Shown here piece by piece: positions 58,284-64,000 of a stretch of DNA of 64,000 bases. Each line of letters starts with the position of its first letter. Position 1 is the stretch's first letter. The stretch is taken from the NCBI GenBank assembly GCA_900107365.1, contig FNPS01000003.1, positions 1 through 64,000 of the forward strand, read 5' to 3'. The translations under genes and the position numbers were made by a program. Source of the DNA: Flavobacterium aquidurense (GTDB lineage Bacteria > Bacteroidota > Bacteroidia > Flavobacteriales > Flavobacteriaceae). The notes under the pieces are model-generated. The model did no database searches. It saw only the letters and a list, made by a program, of their open reading frames with translations, and had not been told where the DNA came from.

Positions 58284-61031
58284 ATGAAAAAGTTTCTTTT
58301 ACATCTAACAATAATCATTTCACTTTTCACACTTTCGGCGAAAGCCCAAAATAAAATCAGCGTTACCAATTTGCAAAGCGAAATGCTGAACAATCCGGAA
58401 GGAATCGATGTTTTGCAACCAAGATTGAGCTGGCAAATTAATGCAGAGGTGAACGATGTAAAACAAACCGCTTATCAAATTTTAGTGGCTTCCACCTTAG
58501 AAAAATTAAATGCTAATAACGCCGATTTATGGGATAGCGGAAAAGTAGAAAGTAATGAAGCGGTCAATATTATTTATAAAGGAAAAAAATTAGAAAACAG
58601 ACAAGATGTTTTTTGGAAAGTAGCGATCTGGACCAATAAAGGCGAGGTAAAATCAAATAATAACGCCCATTTCAGCATCGGAATTTTAACTTATGCGGAC
58701 TGGAAATCGACCCGTTGGATTGGATATGAAAAATTATCGAAGGATGACAGCGTTTCTCAGTACGCGAGATTATCTGCCCGTTATTTAAGAAAAGAAATAA
58801 ACCTTAAAAAACAGGTTAAAAATGCCAAGGTTTATATCATGGGAATGGGTTTGTATGAGCTGTACATTAACGGAAATAAAATTGGCGATCAGGTTTTGGC
58901 GCCCGTTCCTACAGATTATACAAAAAACGTAAAATACAATGTTTTTGATGTGACTTCGCAATTGAAAGAAGGCAAAAATATGTTGGGAACCATTTTAGGA
59001 AACGGACGTTTTTTCGCCATGCGTCAGGACTATAAACCGTATAAAATAAAATCATTTGGCTTGCCAAAAATGGCGTTGCAATTGTTTGTTGAATATACAG
59101 ATGGCAGCACAGTCATAATTAGAACAGATGACAGCTGGAAAGTAACGACTGACGGACCTATTTTGTCCAACAATGAATATGATGGTGAAGAATATGATGC
59201 CCGTAAGGAAATGAAAGGCTGGAATACAACCAACTTTGATGATAAAAGCTGGGTAAATGCGAGATATGTGCAGGAACCAGGTGGTTTTTATGAAGGGCAA
59301 ATGACGCCGAACATGAAAATTATGGGCGAGGTAAAACCAATTTCTATAAAAGCGACTGCGAAAGGAACTTATATTTTAGACATGGGTCAGAACATGGTAG
59401 GCTGGCTGCAACTGAGAGTCAAAGGAAAAAGCGGTGATCAGGTTACGATGAAATTTGCAGAATCTTTACAAGCTGATGGCGCTTTGTATATTGCCAATTT
59501 GCGTGATGCAAAAACCACCGATGTTTATACTTTAAAAGGAGAGGGCGAAGAAATCTGGGAGCCTCGATTTATATTTCACGGATTCCGTTTTGTTGAGGTT
59601 TCGGGATTTCCAACAAAACCAACTGTAGATAATTTTGTCGGAAAAGTGGTTTACGATGACATTAAAACAACCGGAACTTTCGAATCGTCGGATGCTATAA
59701 TGAACCAGATTTTCAAAAATGCCTATTGGGGAATCAGAGGAAATTACAAAGGAATGCCAATCGATTGCCCGCAACGTAACGAGCGTCAGCCTTGGTTGGG
59801 AGACAGAACAACGGGTGCTTATGGCGAAAGTTTTCTATTCGATAATCAGACTCTATATGCTAAATGGCTGGATGATATAAAAAATGCTCAAACCCAGGAT
59901 GGAGGCTTACCTGATGTTGCGCCGGCATTTTGGCGTTATTACGGTGATAATGTGACATGGCCTGGAACTTATATTACGGTTGCTGATATGTTGTACCAAC
60001 AATTTGCAGATCAGGAAGTGATTAAAAAACAATATCCATACATGAAAAAATGGATGTTGTACATGGAAGAAAATTATCTGTTAAACGATTTAATGGATAA
60101 GGATAAATATGGCGATTGGTGTGTGCCGCCGGAATCCTTAGAATTAATTCGTTCAAAAGATCCGGCTCGTTTAACAGATGGCGGATTAATATCGAGCGCG
60201 TTTTATTATCAGTTGTTGGGAATCATGAAAAAGTTTGCCAAAATCTCAAACGCAGATGCGGATATTGAATATTACAATAATTTATCAGAAAGAATTAGTA
60301 AAGCATTCAATGCAAAATATTTGAATGCAGCAACGAATACCTATGCCAATAATACGGTTACAGCAAATGTATTGCCTTTGGCTTTCGGACTGGTTCCTGA
60401 AAATATAAAAGAGAAGGTTTTTCAAAATATGGTGCACGAAGTTGAGGTAACGAAAATGGGTCACATTAGTACGGGCGTAATCGGAACGCAATTTTTGATG
60501 CGAACTTTGACCAATTTTGGAAGAGGAGATTTGGCTTTCAAACTAGCCTCTAATAAAACCTACCCAAGTTGGGGATTTATGGTAGAAAATGGTGCAACAA
60601 CCATTTGGGAATTATGGAACGGAAACACTGCAGATCCTAGTATGAATTCTCAAAATCATGTGATGTTGTTGGGCGATTTACTGATTTGGTATTACGAAAA
60701 TATGGCCGGAATCAAGAGTAATCCTGAAACTCCGGGTTTCAAACAAATTATCATGAAACCTGATTTTGCTGCGGGACTGACTTATGTAAACGCTTCGTAC
60801 GAATCCATTCACGGACTGATAAAAAGCAACTGGAAGAAAAGCAAAAACAATTTACAGTGGGATATTACTGTTCCTGCGAACACTTCAGCTTTGGTTTATT
60901 TACCAACAACAACTAGTTCAAATGTTATTTTGAATGGTAAAAAGATAATTGCTGAAACGTATAAAATCGACGGTAATAATTTGATGTTAACATTACCTTC
61001 AGGTACCTATAATGTGAGTGTCAAGCGTTAA
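58284..61031 (+). CDS. GH78-family protein with altered active-site loop
   Basis: 915 residues from ATG 58284; the frame from 58245 is extended by palindrome sequence. Signal ~22. Large GH78 layout: fibronectin-like domain (PRLSWQINA), beta-sandwich (GMGLYELYINGNKIG), toroid from ~490. The catalytic-loop motif is DCPQRNERQPWLGDR (D494), where the gene at 49027 has REKLGW; several GH78 members have such a loop. GATTIWELWNG provides the usual second acidic residue. A distinct rhamnosidic linkage is the likely reason for two full-length copies. It lies just before the intergenic promoter at 61099. Confidence 0.88.
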   Translation: MKKFLLHLTIIISLFTLSAKAQNKISVTNLQSEMLNNPEGIDVLQPRLSWQINAEVNDVKQTAYQILVASTLEKLNANNADLWDSGKVESNEAVNIIYKGKKLENRQDVFWKVAIWTNKGEVKSNNNAHFSIGILTYADWKSTRWIGYEKLSKDDSVSQYARLSARYLRKEINLKKQVKNAKVYIMGMGLYELYINGNKIGDQVLAPVPTDYTKNVKYNVFDVTSQLKEGKNMLGTILGNGRFFAMRQDYKPYKIKSFGLPKMALQLFVEYTDGSTVIIRTDDSWKVTTDGPILSNNEYDGEEYDARKEMKGWNTTNFDDKSWVNARYVQEPGGFYEGQMTPNMKIMGEVKPISIKATAKGTYILDMGQNMVGWLQLRVKGKSGDQVTMKFAESLQADGALYIANLRDAKTTDVYTLKGEGEEIWEPRFIFHGFRFVEVSGFPTKPTVDNFVGKVVYDDIKTTGTFESSDAIMNQIFKNAYWGIRGNYKGMPIDCPQRNERQPWLGDRTTGAYGESFLFDNQTLYAKWLDDIKNAQTQDGGLPDVAPAFWRYYGDNVTWPGTYITVADMLYQQFADQEVIKKQYPYMKKWMLYMEENYLLNDLMDKDKYGDWCVPPESLELIRSKDPARLTDGGLISSAFYYQLLGIMKKFAKISNADADIEYYNNLSERISKAFNAKYLNAATNTYANNTVTANVLPLAFGLVPENIKEKVFQNMVHEVEVTKMGHISTGVIGTQFLMRTLTNFGRGDLAFKLASNKTYPSWGFMVENGATTIWELWNGNTADPSMNSQNHVMLLGDLLIWYYENMAGIKSNPETPGFKQIIMKPDFAAGLTYVNASYESIHGLIKSNWKKSKNNLQWDITVPANTSALVYLPTTTSSNVILNGKKIIAETYKIDGNNLMLTLPSGTYNVSVKR

Positions 61032-61098
61032 TTTTACTAATTCGGGACAGTACAGGATACATCTCTAATTTTTTAGTGTCATTTTTACACTTAATAAA

Positions 61099-61106
61099 TA
61101 TTTTTG
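61099..61106 (+). promoter_or_regulatory. Probable promoter for the 61169 gene
   Basis: TATTTTTG matches TAnnTTTG. TACAGGATA lies upstream at 61051-61059 and a small dyad, AGTGT/ACACT, at 61075-61091. This gap (61032-61168) is unusual in holding no long palindrome. Confidence 0.5.
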
Positions 61107-61168
61107 CACGAAAAATTATGAGTAGTGCATAAAAAATCAAAAAAATTAATTCAAAAATAAAATTAAGA

Positions 61169-62314
61169 ATGAAGATTATAAAGATAACTTTTGTCTTATT
61201 TGGTTTATTGCTTTTAGGAAGTTGTAAATCTGCATTGGAAAAAAAGACCTGGAAAGAAGGAATTTTAGTTGATGAATTTATCTATGATAAAGCGCCGTAT
61301 CCATCTTGCCACGCAGTTACAATTGTCGAAGCAACAAACGGCGATTTAGTTTCATCCTGGTTTGGAGGAACGCACGAAAGACATCCTGATGTTTGTATCT
61401 ATGTAAGCATCAAGCCGAAAGGAAGTGATAAATGGGGTGAAGGCGTTAAAGTTGCCGATGGCGTTATGAAAGAAGGTCCGAGATTACCAACATGGAATCC
61501 GGTTCTGTATCAAATTCCGGGTGGCGATTTAATGCTTTTCTACAAAATTGGACCAAAACCATCGGAATGGTGGGGCGTAATCAGAACTTCATCTGATGGC
61601 GGAAAAACATGGTCTGAGGCTAAAAAAATGCCAGATGGTTTCTTAGGACCAATCAAAAATAAACCTGTTTTATTAAGCAACGGAACTTTATTATGTCCGT
61701 CAAGTATCGAAGGTGATGGATGGAGACTTCGTATGGAATCGACTCCTGATTTTGGAAAAACGTGGGTAATGGGCGATACGCTTCCGAGAGGAAAGCAAAA
61801 AATAAATGCTATTCAGCCCAGTATATTATTCCACAAAGATGGCAGTATTCAGGCTATTGGAAGAACCAGAAACAGAGCGATCTTCAGTACGTTCTCAAAA
61901 GATAACGGAAAAACATGGTCTGATGTAGAATTGATCGGACTTCCAAATAACAACTCAGGAACCGACGCAGTAACGCTTAAAAACGGAAAACACTTATTGG
62001 TTTACAATCACGTATTGCCTCCGGGAACGGAAGCAAAAGGGCCAAGAACACCTTTGAATGTTTCGATTTCGGATGACGGAATTAATTGGAAGGCGGCTTT
62101 GGTTTTAGAAGATTCAAAAATCAGTCAATATTCCTATCCATCGATAATTCAGAGTTCTGACGGAATGGTGCATATTGTTTATACGTGGAGAAGAGAAAAA
62201 TTAAAATATGTAAAAATCGATCCAAGTAAATTAAAAGCACTTCCAATCAAAAACGGAATCTGGCCTGGAGACGAAAACAAAACCGTAACAGCAGTTAAGG
62301 CTGAAGAGGAATAA
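61169..62314 (+). CDS. Sialidase-like (BNR/Asp-box) lipoprotein
   Basis: 381 residues, lipobox LGSC (Cys19). A six-bladed propeller is indicated by Asp-box repeats: SSDGGKTWSEAKK, TPDFGKTWVMG, SKDNGKTWSDV and SDDGINWKAAL. The early PSCHAVTIVEATNGDLVSSWFGG blade with a conserved His is typical of a large exo-sialidase-like group found in Bacteroidota PULs. Sialic acid is absent from plants. In pectin, similar folds cleave KDO, DHA or L-rhamnose-type linkages (GH33-, GH143- or GH145-like activities), so one of these is more likely. The family is not determined. Confidence 0.75.
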   Translation: MKIIKITFVLFGLLLLGSCKSALEKKTWKEGILVDEFIYDKAPYPSCHAVTIVEATNGDLVSSWFGGTHERHPDVCIYVSIKPKGSDKWGEGVKVADGVMKEGPRLPTWNPVLYQIPGGDLMLFYKIGPKPSEWWGVIRTSSDGGKTWSEAKKMPDGFLGPIKNKPVLLSNGTLLCPSSIEGDGWRLRMESTPDFGKTWVMGDTLPRGKQKINAIQPSILFHKDGSIQAIGRTRNRAIFSTFSKDNGKTWSDVELIGLPNNNSGTDAVTLKNGKHLLVYNHVLPPGTEAKGPRTPLNVSISDDGINWKAALVLEDSKISQYSYPSIIQSSDGMVHIVYTWRREKLKYVKIDPSKLKALPIKNGIWPGDENKTVTAVKAEEE

Positions 62315-62324
62315 ATAAAATTTT

Positions 62325-62456
62325 GCCACAGATTAAAAGATTAAAATGATTTTTTTATTCTAGTTAATCTCCGAAATCTCCGAGAAAAAATTTACTCTCG
62401 CAGATTTAGCAGATTTAGCAGATTTTTTTAATCATTAAAATCCTTTAATCTGTGGC
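62325..62456. repeat. Intergenic palindrome, CACAGATT class
   Basis: GCCACAGATTAAAAGATTAA (from 62325) pairs with the complement ending TTTAATCTGTGGC at 62456. The loop contains worn CGCAGATTTAGCAGATTT sequence of a second class. Confidence 0.8.
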
Positions 62457-62472
62457 AATAAAAAAAATAAGC

Positions 62473-63363
62473 ATGAAGTCATTTTTAAAACAATTGTTCG
62501 TTGTAATGTTTGTTGCTTTGTCGACAACATTTACTAGCTGCGCCACAGCTCAATCATCAAAAAATAAACAGCAATATAAAGTTGCGGTTTGTGACTGGAT
62601 GATTTTAAAAAGACAAAAATTAGGTGCTTTTGGTTTGGCTAGTGAAATCAAAGCCGACGGAATAGAACTGGATATGGGAGGTTTAGGAAAAAGACCAACT
62701 TTTGACAGCAAATTGGGCGATCCGGTGGAAAGACAAAAGTTCTTGGATAAATCTAAAGAATTGGGAGTGGGAATCAGTTCTATCGCCATGTCCGGATTCT
62801 ATGCACAGTCTTTTGCGAAAAGAGAAACCATCGAACCCATGATCAATGATTGCGTGAAAGCAATGAAAGACATGAAAGTAAAAGTGGCTTATCTTCCGTT
62901 GGGAACAGAAAGTGATTTGGTTAAAAATCCGGAATTGCGTCCGATTGTTATTGAAAGACTAAAATGGGCAGGCAAACAAGTAGGGAAAATTGGAGGCGTA
63001 ATTGCTATTGAAACTTCACTGAATGCTACCGAAGAGAAAAAACTTTTAGAAGAAATTGGTTCGAAACACATTAAAAGCTCTTTCAATTTTGCGAATGCAG
63101 CAGATAACGGAAGAGACATTGCATCGGAACTAAAAATATTAGGCAAAAAACATTTGGCACAAATTCACGCTTCAAACACCGATAAAGTTTGGTTAGAAAA
63201 TGATACGATGATCAACATGCCGGAAATTAAAAAAACGCTGGATGAAATGAAGTGGAGCGGGTGGTTAATTGTAGAGCGTTCAAGAGATGTAACACAAGTG
63301 CATAATGTAAAAGTCAATTACGGTGGAAACGTAGCGTACCTAAAAAACATTTTTCAGAATTAA
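62473..63363 (+). CDS. Exported sugar phosphate isomerase/epimerase-like TIM-barrel protein
   Basis: 296 residues from ATG 62473; the frame from 62452 extends into the palindrome. The N-terminus has a possible lipobox (FTSC, Cys23). The body is a xylose-isomerase/AP-endonuclease-2-like barrel: LASEIKADGIELDMGG, GVGISSIAMSGFYAQSF, VAYLPLGTES, GGVIAIETSLNATEE, FNFANAADNGRDI, LAQIHASNT and GWLIVERSRD, with Glu, Asp and His residues at the places used for metal binding. Family members isomerise or epimerise sugars, normally in the cytoplasm. Export implies a role on a released pectic sugar; the substrate is unknown. Confidence 0.75.
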   Translation: MKSFLKQLFVVMFVALSTTFTSCATAQSSKNKQQYKVAVCDWMILKRQKLGAFGLASEIKADGIELDMGGLGKRPTFDSKLGDPVERQKFLDKSKELGVGISSIAMSGFYAQSFAKRETIEPMINDCVKAMKDMKVKVAYLPLGTESDLVKNPELRPIVIERLKWAGKQVGKIGGVIAIETSLNATEEKKLLEEIGSKHIKSSFNFANAADNGRDIASELKILGKKHLAQIHASNTDKVWLENDTMINMPEIKKTLDEMKWSGWLIVERSRDVTQVHNVKVNYGGNVAYLKNIFQN

Positions 63364-63373
63364 AAGTTATTTA

Positions 63374-63432
63374 GCCACAGATTACAGGATTAAAAGGATT
63401 TTATAATCTGTGTAAATCTTTTAATCTGTGGC
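63374..63432. repeat. Intergenic palindrome, CACAGATT class
   Basis: GCCACAGATTACAGGATTAA pairs with TTAATCTGTGGC (ending 63432), with an inner AATCTGTGTAAATC segment. Confidence 0.8.
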
Positions 63433-63506
63433 AAGAATAATTTCAGGAATAAATCAAAATACAGTGCTGAATATGTAAAAGTTAAACAGTACCGTTCACA
63501 CTTTTT

Positions 63507-63594
63507 AATCTGCGTTTATCTGCTTAAATCTGCCCAATCTGCGTGAAATAATTGCACGCAGATTTACACAGATTTAAGCAGATTTGGCAGATTT
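63507..63594. repeat. CGCAGATTT-class palindrome in reversed orientation
   Basis: AATCTGC...AATCTGCGTG on the left and CACGCAGATT...GCAGATT on the right, with a ~9-base centre. Here the CACGC ends face the loop, whereas in the other copies they form the outer ends. Confidence 0.8.
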
Positions 63595-63621
63595 AATATT
63601 TAAGAATAAAATTACAATACC

Positions 63622-64000
63622 ATGAAATACTTCAGCTTACTTTTTTTATGTTTTTACGCCACTTTCGCAACAGCGCAAAATATCACTATTGTTAGTGATC
63701 CAAAATCGCCAAGAGCTCAGTTTGGAGTTGAAAAATTATCTGAAATAGCATCAACTAAAGGATTCAAAGTAATTGTTACAGATAAAATAACTAAAAACTC
63801 AAAAGACAAAGTCATTGTTATTGGCGAAAAAGGAACGGAGTTTTGGAAGCAAAATTCAAAAGCTGCCAAAATCGACGATAGTCAATTAATCAAGAAAGAG
63901 GGCTTTCAAATCCGTACGCAAAAAAACATCATTTATATCGAAGGAACAGATGCAAGCGGAACTTTGTACGGCGCAATGGAATTGGCAGACCGAATTAAAA
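63622..64000 (+). CDS. Alpha-glucuronidase/hexosaminidase-type N-terminal domain, truncated by window end
   Basis: The ATG at 63622 opens 126 codons that continue past the edge. After a 19-residue signal (MKYFSLLFLCFYATFATAQ), residues ~20-125 show the domain that precedes the barrel in GH67, GH115 and GH20 enzymes: a VIVIGEKG strand, then KKEGFQIRTQKNIIYIEG, and DASGTLYGAMELADRIK, which is the signature end of that domain. The catalytic part lies outside the window, so the family cannot be fixed. In a pectin locus, removal of a glucuronic or galacturonic acid side group is plausible. Confidence 0.7.
   Translation, partial: MKYFSLLFLCFYATFATAQNITIVSDPKSPRAQFGVEKLSEIASTKGFKVIVTDKITKNSKDKVIVIGEKGTEFWKQNSKAAKIDDSQLIKKEGFQIRTQKNIIYIEGTDASGTLYGAMELADRIK

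Noticed and set aside
61169..62314. True sialidase acting on host glycans
   Set aside because: Asp boxes are present, but every neighbour targets plant pectin and no sialic acid catabolism or transport genes are visible.

Overview
The window looks like part of a very large pectin-degrading polysaccharide utilization locus (PUL) from a Bacteroidota bacterium, most probably a Flavobacterium or close relative. Reasons: the DNA is AT-rich; there is one SusC/SusD pair; start codons have A-rich leaders rather than Shine-Dalgarno sequences; promoter-like TAnnTTTG boxes of the Bacteroidota type are present; nearly every enzyme carries a Sec or lipoprotein signal; and the intergenic gaps hold long palindromes of a kind common in flavobacteria. 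All 31 confident genes lie on the plus strand. The last runs off the right edge, and the first 35 bases may be the tail of another gene.

Layout. 1-462: possible gene tail, terminator, nested palindrome. 463-5760: a GH141-like beta-helix protein with a C-terminal L-rhamnose-mutarotase-like domain, then a cytoplasmic oxidoreductase translationally coupled to a sodium/solute symporter. 5915-6952: a self-contained HigB/HigA-type toxin-antitoxin cassette with its own promoter, operator-like palindrome and terminator. 7166-28784: GH78, two beta-propeller proteins, GH2, GH106, an SGNH acetylesterase, a DUF5703-type protein, a PL1 lyase and GH127. 28785-34788: long leader, SusC, SusD, hairpin. 34824-39085: PL1, DUF3826, PL1. 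39247-46715: a beta-helix/DUF giant, GH140 apiosidase, GH28 and GH43. 47006-64000: a propeller protein, GH78, an alpha/beta-hydrolase esterase with an STN-like N-terminus, GH95, an (alpha/alpha)6 glycosidase, a second large GH78, a sialidase-like lipoprotein, an exported TIM-barrel protein, and the start of an alpha-glucuronidase-like protein.

How it could work together (inference from family knowledge). PL1 lyases and GH28 cut homogalacturonan. Esterases remove acetyl and methyl groups. GH78 and GH106 remove L-rhamnose, GH127 and GH43 arabinose, GH2 galactose or another beta-linked sugar, GH95 L-galactose or fucose, GH140 apiose and GH141 fucose. GH140, GH141, GH106, GH95, GH127, GH78, GH28, PL1 and an alpha/beta-hydrolase esterase together closely resemble the toolkit described for rhamnogalacturonan II (RG-II) in Bacteroides thetaiotaomicron, so RG-II, with its homogalacturonan backbone, is the best substrate guess. 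SusC/SusD would import oligosaccharides across the outer membrane and the symporter a released monosaccharide across the inner membrane. No PUL regulator (hybrid two-component system, SusR, ECF/anti-sigma, AraC) is present.

The most interesting signals are: the secreted mutarotase fusion; a system of intergenic palindromes in which different sequence classes share a repeated half-unit and are self-complementary within each copy; a palindrome family nested in the loop of another; a duplicated leader carrying a vestigial signal-peptide ORF before the GH2 gene; and several large exported proteins of unknown activity that could be new pectinases.
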